From Altererythrobacter sp. (GTDB lineage Bacteria; Pseudomonadota; Alphaproteobacteria; Sphingomonadales; Sphingomonadaceae): a stretch of 12,838 nt of DNA. The notes below the pieces were generated by a model. That model did no database searches. It had not been told where the DNA came from and was given only the letters and a program-made list of their open reading frames with translations. Position numbers and translations under genes: made by a program. Each line of letters begins with the position of its first letter. The first letter of the stretch is position 1. Below are positions 1-6,759 of the stretch, in pieces. The stretch covers positions 1 to 12,838 of the forward strand of contig JALZVZ010000102.1 of NCBI GenBank assembly GCA_023299945.1, read 5' to 3'.

Positions 1-314
1 ATGATTTGCGCGAAAGCCCAGCGCGCATGGTTGCTGCAACTTTGGCCCGCGAATATGGCGAGCGTGTGCAAGTGGTTGAGCCCTATATTCCAGAATTACC
101 GCCTGAATTCACTGGTACGGGTGCAGGCCATGTCGACATCGATACCGCATTGGAGGAATGCGATATTATGATTGTTCTGGTGGATCACGACATCTTTAAG
201 TCGGTCCCGCTGGAAGAGCGCGCAGCAAAACACGTCTATGACACGCGCGGGATTTGGCCGGATCAGCCTTTGCATAAACCCGCAGAACCAGTGGAATTGC
301 GCAAGGCTGGTTAA
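1..314 (+). CDS. wecC: UDP-N-acetyl-D-mannosamine dehydrogenase, C-terminal part (5' end outside window)
   Basis: This is the last ~104 codons of a gene entering from the left edge; the frame is open from base 3 to a TAA at 312-314. The visible part starts DLRESPA, continues with VVEPYIPELP, then has an aspartate/valine-rich stretch IMIVLVDHDIFK and ends near VYDTRGIWP. In the UDP-glucose/GDP-mannose dehydrogenase superfamily this is the C-terminal UDP-binding domain. The LVDH.xFK and D(T/A)(R/K)G(I/V)W pattern fits the WecC branch, which oxidises UDP-ManNAc to UDP-ManNAcA for surface polysaccharide synthesis in the cytosol. The NAD-binding domain and catalytic cysteine lie outside the window, so the substrate is inferred from the tail only. 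The UDP-glucose or UDP-GlcNAc C6-dehydrogenase branch is the alternative. The gene is convergent with fabI, about 107 bp apart. Confidence 0.8.
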   Translation, partial: DLRESPARMVAATLAREYGERVQVVEPYIPELPPEFTGTGAGHVDIDTALEECDIMIVLVDHDIFKSVPLEERAAKHVYDTRGIWPDQPLHKPAEPVELRKAG

Positions 315-320
315 AAATAG

Positions 321-370
321 GGCGAGGCCAGACGAGGCCAGATGAGGCCAAAGCTGAGATGGGCTGAGAT
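321..370. repeat. Five 10-bp units: three GAGGCCA-type and two GCTGAGAT-type
   Basis: Immediately after the dehydrogenase stop codon, bases 321-330, 331-340 and 341-350 read ggcgaggcca, gacgaggcca and gatgaggcca. They are followed in the same 10-bp register by aagctgagat (351-360) and gggctgagat (361-370). The period is about one DNA helical turn. This looks like local tandem slippage in a convergent intergenic region. No known element is recognised. Confidence 0.75.
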
Positions 371-394
371 CACCGGCACAAAACACCTGATCTC
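366..394. terminator. Inverted repeat between convergent genes, possible weak terminator
   Basis: GAGATCA (366-372) pairs perfectly with TGATCTC (388-394) across a 15-nt loop. It lies between the dehydrogenase stop (314) and the fabI stop (422), where a bidirectional terminator would be expected. There is no T tract on either side and the stem is only 7 bp, so terminator function is uncertain. Confidence 0.3.
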
Positions 395-421
395 CGCGTC
401 ATTTGGCCAGACAAATCGGCC

Positions 422-1261
422 CTATTGGACAAGCCCAATATCAGGCGCATCTTCTTGCTTCATACCAACCACATGATAGCCCGCATCAACGTGATGCACT
501 TCTCCGGTCACCCCTGACGACAAGTCAGAGAGGAAGTACAATCCTGATCCGCCGACATCGTCAATCGAGACATTACGGCGCAAAGGCGAGTTCAATTCGT
601 TCCATTTCAGGATGTAGCGGAAATCGCCAATCCCGCTGGCGGCCAAGGTCTTGATCGGTCCGGCAGAGATCGCATTGACGCGGATGTTTTTCGGACCCAA
701 ATCATTGGCGAGATAACGCACGCTGGTCTCCAATGCTGCCTTGGCAACGCCCATCACATTGTAATGCGGCATGACTTTTTCAGCGCCATAATAGGTGAGC
801 GTTACGATCGAGCCGCCACCGCTGATGGTTCCATCCTCGTTCACGACCTTTGGCGGCATCATTTCTGAGGCGCGTTTTGCGACAGCTACCAGCGAATAAG
901 CCGAAATATTCATCGTCATCAGGAAGTTGTCGAGGCTTGTATCGAGATATTTGCCGCGCAGCTCATTTTTGTCGGAAAAACCGATGGCATGGACGACAAA
1001 ATCCAGCGTCTCCCAGCGGGTTTTCAGCGTATCAAATGCTGCATCCAATGCCTCCATATCCGATACATCACATTCGAGCAGAAAATCCGAACCCAGCTCT
1101 GCAGCCAAGGGTTTAACCCGCTTGGCCAAAGCCTCGCCCTGATAAGAAAACGCCAGCTCAGCGCCCTGTGCGGCCAATTGCTTGGCAATTCCCCAAGCCA
1201 GTGATTTGTTATTCGCAAGGCCCATAATTAGGCCGCGTTTTCCCTGCATCAAACCGCTCAT
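422..1261 (-). CDS. fabI: Enoyl-[acyl-carrier-protein] reductase (NADH), FabI
   Basis: This 279-residue protein catalyses the last reduction of each fatty-acid elongation cycle (trans-2-enoyl-ACP to acyl-ACP) in the cytosol. The N-terminal nucleotide-binding motif GLANNKSLAWGIA (residues 14-26) is typical of the FabI branch of short-chain dehydrogenases. The catalytic residues are visible as Tyr157, Tyr167 and Lys174, with the 10- and 7-residue spacings of the FabI family (Y-x6-Y-x6-K type core). SAGPIKTLAASGI and a C-terminal GEVHHVDAGYHVVGM block also match. It is slightly longer than the usual ~260 residues because of a short insert (PKVVNEDGTISGG, 137-149) before the catalytic tyrosines. 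The start at 1261 overlaps the brkB stop as ATGA (1258-1261). A strong GAGGAG Shine-Dalgarno lies inside the end of brkB, eight bases before the ATG, so translation is probably coupled. It is the last gene of the dnaJ-like/brkB/fabI operon. FabI is the target of triclosan-type inhibitors. Confidence 0.96.
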   Translation of the reverse strand: MSGLMQGKRGLIMGLANNKSLAWGIAKQLAAQGAELAFSYQGEALAKRVKPLAAELGSDFLLECDVSDMEALDAAFDTLKTRWETLDFVVHAIGFSDKNELRGKYLDTSLDNFLMTMNISAYSLVAVAKRASEMMPPKVVNEDGTISGGGSIVTLTYYGAEKVMPHYNVMGVAKAALETSVRYLANDLGPKNIRVNAISAGPIKTLAASGIGDFRYILKWNELNSPLRRNVSIDDVGGSGLYFLSDLSSGVTGEVHHVDAGYHVVGMKQEDAPDIGLVQ

Positions 1262-2145
1262 TCAGCGTGCTCCTCTTCTGTGTTTTTGTCGTCGCTTGTT
1301 TTACCACCGGGCACTTGCGCCAGCGAAGCATTTAATTCTGCGCCCATAACCAGTCCCAGCCCCACGAGCCAGAAAAAGAATAGCACCACCATGATCCCAG
1401 CCAGACTGCCATAGATCAAATCATAGGTGATCGCGCGGTTGATAATCGGCGGCAAAGCACTGGTCACCGCAAACCACCATAGGCTTGTGGCCAAGGCTCC
1501 GGGCCATTTGGGATAGGCGCGGGCGCGATATTCACTCGGCGTCAGTGTCAGAAATAGCAAATAAAGCGAGACCGCCAGACTGATTGCGGGCACTGCGCGC
1601 GACAATTCCAAGCTGGAAACTGTGTCGGCCAATTGCGGGGTCCAATTGCGAATAAACTGCTGAGCTGTGCCGATGGCAACTTGCGCAAACAGCGAGCCAA
1701 TCATCAGCATTATCGCAAGCAGGCTGATGCCGATACTAACCAGCCGCGACAACCAAAATGCTGAGCTCGGGGTGGTATCATAAGCGCGGCGCAAAACATC
1801 ACGGATGGATTCGATCAGGCCCGAAATCGTCCAAAGGCCAACCGCGGCCCCCATCCACAACAACAATCCTGAGCTGGCCTGCACGGTGTTGCGGGCTACC
1901 GGTTCAATAATCGCTGCGACATTGGGCGGGGTTGCGGCCAGCACGGCGCTGATCATTTCCATCTGATCCACGCTGTCGCCTAGCAGGGGAAATAGAACGG
2001 CGCCTAGAATGAAGAACGGGAAGATGGCGAGCATCGACAAATAGGCCAAATTGCCCGCGTGAATAAAGCCATCATCCCATGTTCGCACAGCCGTACGCCG
2101 AGCGATCGCCAAACCGCGTGATTTGTGATGTTGGCTGATTGGCAT
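1258..2145 (-). CDS. YihY/BrkB-family inner-membrane protein
   Basis: This 295-residue polytopic membrane protein has about six hydrophobic segments, near residues 33-55, 92-114, 134-158, 184-203, 215-238 and 241-271. A basic amphipathic start precedes the hallmark AYLSMLAIFPFF stretch at 34-45. This is the YihY/BrkB family, once mis-assigned as ribonuclease BN and now regarded as a membrane protein of unsettled function (proposed transporter or envelope role). The C-terminal tail is charged (GGKTSDDKNTEEEHAE) and probably cytoplasmic; its glutamate codons also supply the fabI ribosome-binding site. It sits 51 bp downstream of the dnaJ-like gene and overlaps fabI by 4 bp, so the three genes are probably co-transcribed. 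No strong Shine-Dalgarno precedes the chosen ATG, so a slightly different start is possible. Confidence 0.9.
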   Translation of the reverse strand: MPISQHHKSRGLAIARRTAVRTWDDGFIHAGNLAYLSMLAIFPFFILGAVLFPLLGDSVDQMEMISAVLAATPPNVAAIIEPVARNTVQASSGLLLWMGAAVGLWTISGLIESIRDVLRRAYDTTPSSAFWLSRLVSIGISLLAIMLMIGSLFAQVAIGTAQQFIRNWTPQLADTVSSLELSRAVPAISLAVSLYLLFLTLTPSEYRARAYPKWPGALATSLWWFAVTSALPPIINRAITYDLIYGSLAGIMVVLFFFWLVGLGLVMGAELNASLAQVPGGKTSDDKNTEEEHAE

Positions 2146-2196
2146 GGGTTAGATGGGGCCTTTTTGGTTCAGACTGCCGCTTTTAAACTGGCACGC

Positions 2197-3144
2197 TCAA
2201 AAACCAAACTTTGCGCGCGGATTGCTGTCATCGCTCCACCCTTCAAGCCGCTCGGTAAGCTCGGCTGTATCCTCAGGCATTTGCACCTCAAGCGTAACCA
2301 GCTGATCGCCATTTTCGCCCGATTTGGTGCTGAAGCCCTTTCCTTTAAGGCGCATGACTGTGCCGCCATTGGTGCCCGGTGTAATCGTCAGCATAACGGG
2401 GCCGGTTGCGGTGGGGCATTTAACCTTTGCACCGTGCAATGCTTCGTCAATGGTGATCGGCAGGTCGAGCCTGATATGGTCACCTTCGCGCCGGAAAAAC
2501 GGATGCGCGCCGACTTCGATTAAGACCAGACCGTCGCCTTTTCCGCCCGCGCCTTCATGGCCTTTGCCTTTCAGCCGCATTTGCGTGCCATCCTCGACAC
2601 CGGCAGGCAATTTCAAGGAGATGGTTTTGCCATCCGCCATGGTGATGCGCTGATCATTACGGGTTGCGGCATCTACGAAAGCCACAGCAAGGCGGTAATG
2701 AATATCTGCGCCCTTTTGTGGGGGAGGTCGCCGGGTTTGACCGCCAAATCCGCCGGCTCCTCTTGATGCGCCGCCGCCGCCGAATAATCCTTCGAACAGA
2801 TCACCGAGGTCCATCTCGCCAGCCTGTCCGCCGGGCTGACCCTGCGGACCTCTCGGGCGTCCTCTTCCCATTCCGGGGCCCATTCCGCCACCAAATCCGC
2901 CGCCGCCAAAGGGATTGGTTGGATTGCCCTCTGCATCAATTTCGCCGCGATCAAATGCTGCGCGTTTCGTGCTATCGGACAACAGATCATAGGCATTTGT
3001 GGCTTGGCTAAAGCGTTCAGATGCCTTGGGGTTATCCTTGTTGCGATCAGGATGCAGCTGCTTGGCAAGGGTGCGATAGGCGCTCTTGATCTCTTTTTCA
3101 GATGCGGTGCGCGCTACGCCAAGGGTTTTATAGGGGTCGGACAT
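2197..3144 (-). CDS. DnaJ-class (type II, CbpA-like) co-chaperone without zinc finger
   Basis: This 315-residue Hsp40 protein would stimulate the ATPase of a DnaK-type Hsp70 in the cytosol. The N-terminal J domain (about residues 3-66) contains the essential HPD triad at 31-33. It is followed by a long Gly/Phe-, Arg- and Pro-rich linker (about 75-140) and two DnaJ C-terminal substrate-binding beta domains, with repeated [17 protein letters not shown] and [16 protein letters not shown] motifs. No CxxCxGxG zinc-finger repeats are present, which separates it from canonical DnaJ (about 375 residues) and places it with CbpA/DjlA-like type II proteins. It is the first gene of the probable operon with brkB and fabI. 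The start ATG (3142-3144) has only a poor Shine-Dalgarno, but the J domain begins immediately ([10 protein letters not shown]), which supports it. There is no dnaK or grpE nearby, so it is probably an accessory J protein. Confidence 0.9.
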   Translation of the reverse strand: MSDPYKTLGVARTASEKEIKSAYRTLAKQLHPDRNKDNPKASERFSQATNAYDLLSDSTKRAAFDRGEIDAEGNPTNPFGGGGFGGGMGPGMGRGRPRGPQGQPGGQAGEMDLGDLFEGLFGGGGASRGAGGFGGQTRRPPPQKGADIHYRLAVAFVDAATRNDQRITMADGKTISLKLPAGVEDGTQMRLKGKGHEGAGGKGDGLVLIEVGAHPFFRREGDHIRLDLPITIDEALHGAKVKCPTATGPVMLTITPGTNGGTVMRLKGKGFSTKSGENGDQLVTLEVQMPEDTAELTERLEGWSDDSNPRAKFGF

Positions 3145-3371
3145 CGCCGCTAGCTAAGAGTTACAATGGCTTGGCGCAAGCGCTGTGTGCTCGGTGACTA
3201 ACCCACGCCGGTGGGGATGGCGAGGCGCTGAACCGCATAAAACATCCAAAACCGTGGCTTTTGCGTGACGGTTTGCTGCAATGCGGCGTGGCGCGCCAAG
3301 TAATCATTGTGTATTGGCAAAGCTTTGCGATAAGACCAACGAGTTAAAGTTTTGAAATGAAGGTTCGTATT
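3145..3371. other. Divergent intergenic region between the dnaJ-like gene and the small membrane protein gene
   Basis: These 227 bases carry no convincing gene and should hold promoters for both flanking transcripts. Visible items are a small hairpin CCCAC-GCCG-GTGGG (3202-3215) and a 10-bp perfect palindrome TGGCGCGCCA (3289-3298). CTTGGCGC near 3169-3176 is echoed in inverse as GCGCCAAG near 3293-3300. I could not assign confident -35/-10 boxes in either direction. Confidence 0.5.
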
Positions 3372-3593
3372 ATGGTTCGGAAAAATATTTTGGCAGGCGT
3401 TGCGGCTCTTGGCCTCATGACAACTTCTGTTGTTGCTCAAGCAGACGCTCCTGTAGCTGCCCCTATCAGCGGTGAAAGCCAGCTTGGCGGCGAAAGCAGC
3501 GGCGGTTTGATCGCGCTTTTTGCCGTTTTGGCTGTTGTTGTGGTTGGCGCCTTTGCGTTGACCGACGGTGGTGACGCGCCGATTAGCGCCTAA
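3372..3593 (+). CDS. Small exported protein with signal peptide and C-terminal membrane segment
   Basis: This 73-residue protein of unknown function starts MVRKNILAGVAALGLM, a typical Sec signal peptide, with a plausible signal-peptidase site after VVAQA (AxA type, about residue 23). A short Gly/Ser/Pro-rich stretch follows, then a single hydrophobic helix GGLIALFAVLAVVVVGAFAL and a tiny acidic tail DGGDAPISA. The mature product would be about 50 residues, anchored by one helix. The start at 3372 is preferred because GAAGG (3359-3363) lies eight bases upstream; an in-frame ATG at 3357 (MKVRI) lacks a good ribosome-binding site. Sphingomonads commonly encode small proteins of this design with no known role, by my recollection. 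It is monocistronic, followed at once by a strong terminator. I do not recognise a named family. Confidence 0.75.
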   Translation: MVRKNILAGVAALGLMTTSVVAQADAPVAAPISGESQLGGESSGGLIALFAVLAVVVVGAFALTDGGDAPISA

Positions 3594-3615
3594 TTCACGC
3601 AAACTTGCGGTAAAG

Positions 3616-3650
3616 ACGGCCCGGCTTCTTCATTGAGGCTGGGCCGTTTT
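3616..3650 (+). terminator. Rho-independent terminator after the small exported protein
   Basis: A 13-bp stem pairs ACGGCCCGGCTTC (3616-3628) with GAGGCTGGGCCGT (3635-3647), with two G-U pairs and a 6-nt loop TTCATT. TTTT (3647-3650) follows. It lies 22 bp beyond the stop codon of the small gene and isolates it from pdxH. Confidence 0.88.
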
Positions 3651-3700
3651 GCGTTTGCTGTTATAGCTGTTTGCAAGAAATGTAATCGCTAGGCATATTT

Positions 3701-4333
3701 ATGAGTGATATCGACAATCCCAATGAAAGCGTAATTCCCGCGAGCGATCCGCTGGGTCTGTTTGAAAATTGGTTTGCCGAGGCGCACCAATCTGAGCCCA
3801 ATGATCCCAATGCCGTTGCACTGGCAACGGCGACACCTGCGGGCGCGCCGTCGGTGCGGATGGTCCTTCTGAAGGGGCACGGCGCCAGCGATGATGGCGG
3901 CGCGGAATTCACATTCTACACCAATGCGCAGAGCCGCAAAGGCGAAGAAATCCGCAGCAATATGCAGGCGGCTCTGCTGTTCCATTGGAAAAGCTTGCGC
4001 CGGCAAATCCGGATTGAGGGGGCGTTGCAGGAAGTCTCCCCAGAGCAAGCGGATGCCTATTTCCATTCGCGCGCCCACAAATCGCAAGTTGCATCGGCGG
4101 CGTCCGATCAGTCGCGAACACTCACCCAGCGCGCCGATTATTTTGAACGCGCTGATGCCATTGCCGCTGAATATCCCGAAGGCACACTGGTGCCGCGCCC
4201 GCCGCATTGGACCGGTTTTAGTGTAAAAGCGCAGCGGATCGAATTTTGGCTCGACCGTCCAGGCCGGATGCATGACCGGCGTATGTTCACGCGCTCTGGA
4301 AGCGCATGGACTAGCGAATTGCTCTACCCATAG
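3701..4333 (+). CDS. pdxH: Pyridoxamine/pyridoxine 5'-phosphate oxidase
   Basis: This 210-residue FMN enzyme oxidises pyridoxamine or pyridoxine 5'-phosphate to pyridoxal phosphate, the last step of vitamin B6 synthesis and salvage, in the cytosol. The FMN-binding region PSVRMVLLKG (50-59) is followed by FTFYTNAQSRKGEEI and a split-barrel core with LLFHWKSLRRQIRIEG. The YFHSRAHKSQVASAASDQS region and a substrate-binding R-M-H (189-191, in RPGRMHDRR) are also typical. The C-terminus is SELLYP, where the family usually ends with an RLxP-type sequence; the arginine is replaced here. The length is normal (about 200-220). The start ATG at 3701 has only a weak AGG seven bases upstream, and a longer form is not open. 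phzF follows after 10 bp, so the two are probably co-transcribed. Confidence 0.94.
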   Translation: MSDIDNPNESVIPASDPLGLFENWFAEAHQSEPNDPNAVALATATPAGAPSVRMVLLKGHGASDDGGAEFTFYTNAQSRKGEEIRSNMQAALLFHWKSLRRQIRIEGALQEVSPEQADAYFHSRAHKSQVASAASDQSRTLTQRADYFERADAIAAEYPEGTLVPRPPHWTGFSVKAQRIEFWLDRPGRMHDRRMFTRSGSAWTSELLYP

Positions 4334-4343
4334 GATTACGCAA

Positions 4344-5162
4344 ATGACCCAAGCCATTCCCTATTGGCATGTTGATGCCTTCGCCTCTGAAGTTTTTGCG
4401 GGCAATCAAGCCGCCGTCATGGTTCTGGATGAATGGCTTGCCGACGATGTGCTCGTCAAAATCGGCGGGGAGAATATGTTCGCCGAGACAGCCTTTGTTG
4501 TGCGGGATGCGACCGGAGAAGCAGACTGGGAACTGCGCTGGACCACGCCGACTTATGAGATTGCCTTGTGCGGCCATGCGACATTGGCGGCGGGGCATGT
4601 CTTGCTGGAGCATCATGAATGGGGCGAAGGCCAAGACCGTGTGACCTTCCGCACCCGCAAATCGGGCATTTTAGAAGTTCGCCGGTCAGGTGATGGCTAT
4701 GAAGTGGGCCTGCCCGCGATCCATACCCAGCCGCGTGCCCATCCTGAGGCGGTGAAATTGCTGGGGGCGGAGCCGCTGCTGGTTCACCGCAATGACGCGC
4801 TCTACAATATCTTCCTGTTCGAAAACGAGGCGCAAATCCGCGCGCTTGATCCTGATCTGCGCGGTTTAGGCAAATTGGGCGTCGACCAGTTTGATTGCAC
4901 AGCACCGGGAGACAATAGCGACATCATCAGCCGTGTGTTTGTGCCGGGCGCAGGGGTGGATGAGGACTCCGTGACCGGCTCTGCCCATGCCGCGCTCACG
5001 CCCTTTTGGGCCGAGCGATTGGGGCGGAATAGCTTTACCGCGCATCAAGCATCGGCGCGGGGCGGTGACTTAACCTGCACATTAGAGGGCGCCGAAACCG
5101 ATAGGCGCGTTTGGCTCGGAGGTCCGTGCACCACGGTTGTGGCAGGCACATTTTTTATCTGA
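4344..5162 (+). CDS. PhzF-family isomerase-like protein
   Basis: This 272-residue protein belongs to the PhzF/YddE family, cofactor-independent proteins with a diaminopimelate-epimerase fold. The start shows the family signature YWHVDAFASEVFAGNQAAV (7-25). The putative catalytic glutamate is Glu48 in NMFAETAFVV, equivalent to the acid/base Glu of PhzF. LCGHATLAAGHVL and the late DSVTGSAHAALTPFWAERLG motif complete the two-domain pattern. PhzF itself isomerises dihydro-3-hydroxyanthranilate in phenazine synthesis. No other phenazine genes are visible, so the true substrate here is unknown and the name should not be read as phenazine production. AGGA (4332-4335), overlapping the pdxH stop, gives a good ribosome-binding site eight bases before the ATG. 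The 3' end overlaps the convergent serine hydrolase by 8 bp. Confidence 0.9.
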   Translation: MTQAIPYWHVDAFASEVFAGNQAAVMVLDEWLADDVLVKIGGENMFAETAFVVRDATGEADWELRWTTPTYEIALCGHATLAAGHVLLEHHEWGEGQDRVTFRTRKSGILEVRRSGDGYEVGLPAIHTQPRAHPEAVKLLGAEPLLVHRNDALYNIFLFENEAQIRALDPDLRGLGKLGVDQFDCTAPGDNSDIISRVFVPGAGVDEDSVTGSAHAALTPFWAERLGRNSFTAHQASARGGDLTCTLEGAETDRRVWLGGPCTTVVAGTFFI

Positions 5163-6333
5163 CGGGATAAAGCTCAAAAATATCGGCCAGCTCGCTCATC
5201 ATCACGCGGCGCTGCGGCGCATCGGAATGGCCCAGCCGCACAACGGTCACGCGCTGCTCTGGCGAAGAAACAACATATTGCCCCATATGTCCGATCAGCG
5301 AAAAGGTGCTGGCGGGCGCGCGTTTGGGGAAGAGCGGATGCGTCTCATCAGACCCATCCTCGCGATGTTCGCGGTTTAGCCATATTTGAAAGCCGTAATG
5401 TTCAGAGCGCGAGCTGGGCGTCAGCATTTGATCGACCCAGCGTTTTGGCACCAATTGTTCGCCCCGAGGCGCCTTGCCGCCGCGCCGCAGAAATTCGCCC
5501 ATCTTTGCCCAATCGCGCGCTGTGCCATGCATCAGACTGCCGCCGATCATCGTGCCAGCGGCATCGAATTCCAATTCCATCGATGTCATGCCAAGCGGGA
5601 CAAATAGCCTAGCTTGCAAATATTCGCGCACCGTCTTGGCGCGAAATTCAGGATCGTCATTATCCTCTGTCAAAACGCGGGCGGCAATATCGGCAAGGAT
5701 GACGGTGGTATTGGAGGAATATTCAAACCGCGCGCCCGGCTCTGCCTCCAAGGGCTGCTCCTCCGCCCATTTCGCCATATCATCGCGGCCATCAAGGAGC
5801 AGCATGCGCACCTCACCGGATTCGTAAGGCGGATCGCCCGCCTCTGTATGGCGCAACCCGCTGCGCATTTGCAGCAATTGCCGCACTGTAATCTCGCCGC
5901 GCGCATCGCCGGGCCGCTGCCACAGAGCAATGGGCGGGCTATCATCCAGCTTGAGCCGTCCATCTGCGACCAGCATGCCGATCATCACTGCAGTGATTGT
6001 CTTGGCCATCGACCAGCTGATCATGCGCGTGTCGGCGTCATATCCTGCGCCATATCGCTCGGCTGCAATCTGCCCATCATTCAGCACCAGCAAAGCCCGT
6101 GTTTCGCCGAGGCCTTCCTTGGAAAATAGCTCATCCACGGCCCTCGCCAAATCTTCTTTTGGTGTCGCGGCATTGTCTGTGATGGCGGCCAGGGCTTCGT
6201 CTGATAGGGGCGGCGGACCAACGACAGGCTCGCTGCATGCGGCTAAAGATGCGGCAAGGACTGGCAGTATCGCAAAAGCGGCGATAGAGGTGCGCAAAAG
6301 GGTTTTGGGCGGCGTATTGGTGGATGCAATCAT
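5155..6333 (-). CDS. Serine hydrolase lipoprotein, beta-lactamase class C / 6-aminohexanoate-dimer hydrolase-like
   Basis: This 392-residue exported hydrolase is of the serine beta-lactamase-like (S12) superfamily. The N-terminus has a signal sequence ending in a lipobox LAAC with Cys33, so it is probably anchored to a membrane facing the periplasm. The catalytic SxxK is Ser108-Met-Ala-Lys111 (in MISWSMAKT). The second motif tyrosine is probably Tyr205 in FEYSSNTTVIL. A QLLQMRSGLRHTE segment (152-164) and a late GHMGQYVVSSP motif, the third-box equivalent, are typical of the NylB-like esterase/amidase group rather than true AmpC. Likely substrates are esters, amides or D-peptides; the substrate cannot be read from sequence. 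The stop codon overlaps the end of the convergent phzF-like gene by 8 bp. Only 36 bp separate its start from the divergent four-cysteine protein gene, suggesting shared control. Confidence 0.9.
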   Translation of the reverse strand: MIASTNTPPKTLLRTSIAAFAILPVLAASLAACSEPVVGPPPLSDEALAAITDNAATPKEDLARAVDELFSKEGLGETRALLVLNDGQIAAERYGAGYDADTRMISWSMAKTITAVMIGMLVADGRLKLDDSPPIALWQRPGDARGEITVRQLLQMRSGLRHTEAGDPPYESGEVRMLLLDGRDDMAKWAEEQPLEAEPGARFEYSSNTTVILADIAARVLTEDNDDPEFRAKTVREYLQARLFVPLGMTSMELEFDAAGTMIGGSLMHGTARDWAKMGEFLRRGGKAPRGEQLVPKRWVDQMLTPSSRSEHYGFQIWLNREHREDGSDETHPLFPKRAPASTFSLIGHMGQYVVSSPEQRVTVVRLGHSDAPQRRVMMSELADIFELYPVR

Positions 6334-6369
6334 AGCCGCAGTCTTGGCGCATCCAAGGGGGAATTGGCA

Positions 6370-6729
6370 ATGGCATTAAGAGCAAAAAAGGGGCGTATTT
6401 CTTCTGCGTACAGGTCGCGCCGTTGGCCGTGGGTGCTGTTGATTTTGTTCCTGATTGTCTTTGCGGCCGCCTATTATTTCCGCGTGCCGGCATCCGGATA
6501 TGCGCAAACCGCCACGGCCTATTCTGCGCGCGTCGCGTGTTCCTGCCGCTTTGTTGCAGGGCGTGATTTGGAGGATTGCAAAAAGGACCGGTTGGCAGGG
6601 ATGGAGCTGGTGACTTTGGTTGAGGATGCCGATGCCAAAAGCGTCACCGCGCGCTTCCCTCTGATCGCAAGTGATACAGCGTCCTATCGCAAGGGCTTTG
6701 GTTGCGTCTTGGAAAAATGGGAAGATTAG
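6370..6729 (+). CDS. Single-pass membrane protein with four-cysteine periplasmic domain
   Basis: This 119-residue protein has an Arg/Lys-rich N-terminus, one transmembrane helix (about 19-37) and a C-terminal domain predicted to be periplasmic. That domain has cysteines at 57, 59, 70 and 112 (VACSCRFVAGR, EDCKKD, YRKGFGCVLEKW), enough for two disulfides. I recall a similar pattern (Cys near the start, xxFVxGR, then YRxGxGCxL) as an N-terminal module of some proteobacterial serine hydrolases of the 6-aminohexanoate-dimer hydrolase type. If so, this is a stand-alone version beside the hydrolase gene. That homology is from memory and unverified. The start ATG at 6370 is favoured by AAGGGGGA (6355-6362) seven bases upstream; a TTG at 6364 would add two residues. 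It converges with mnmA (30 bp gap). Confidence 0.75.
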   Translation: MALRAKKGRISSAYRSRRWPWVLLILFLIVFAAAYYFRVPASGYAQTATAYSARVACSCRFVAGRDLEDCKKDRLAGMELVTLVEDADAKSVTARFPLIASDTASYRKGFGCVLEKWED

Positions 6730-6759
6730 GCAGCACTAACGCCTTTGCTGCGTCTTCGC

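Noticed and set aside
321..370. Possible CRISPR-like array
   Set aside because: The repeats are 10 bp and directly abutting, with no spacers and no cas genes.
2125..2523. Plus-strand open frame of 132 codons opposite the dnaJ-like gene
   Set aside because: It lies antisense to a clear J-protein gene, shows no family resemblance and is explained by codon bias of the opposite strand.
3202..3215. CCCAC-GCCG-GTGGG hairpin as a terminator
   Set aside because: The stem is only 5 bp, there is no T tract, and it lies upstream of both flanking genes.
3198..3602. Minus-strand open frame of 134 codons covering the divergent region and small exported gene
   Set aside because: It is antisense to a gene with a clear signal peptide, ribosome-binding site and terminator; its composition is unlike a protein (Asn/His/Arg patches).
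3671..3699. TTGCAA-N17-CATATT as the pdxH promoter
   Set aside because: It would start transcription at or after the pdxH ATG at 3701, leaving no leader for the assigned start.
4344..5162. Phenazine biosynthesis cluster
   Set aside because: Only a PhzF-family protein is present; no other phz gene is nearby, and the family is broad.
5614..6129. Plus-strand frame of 171 codons inside the serine hydrolase gene
   Set aside because: It is antisense to conserved hydrolase motifs (SMAK, YSSN); a shadow frame.
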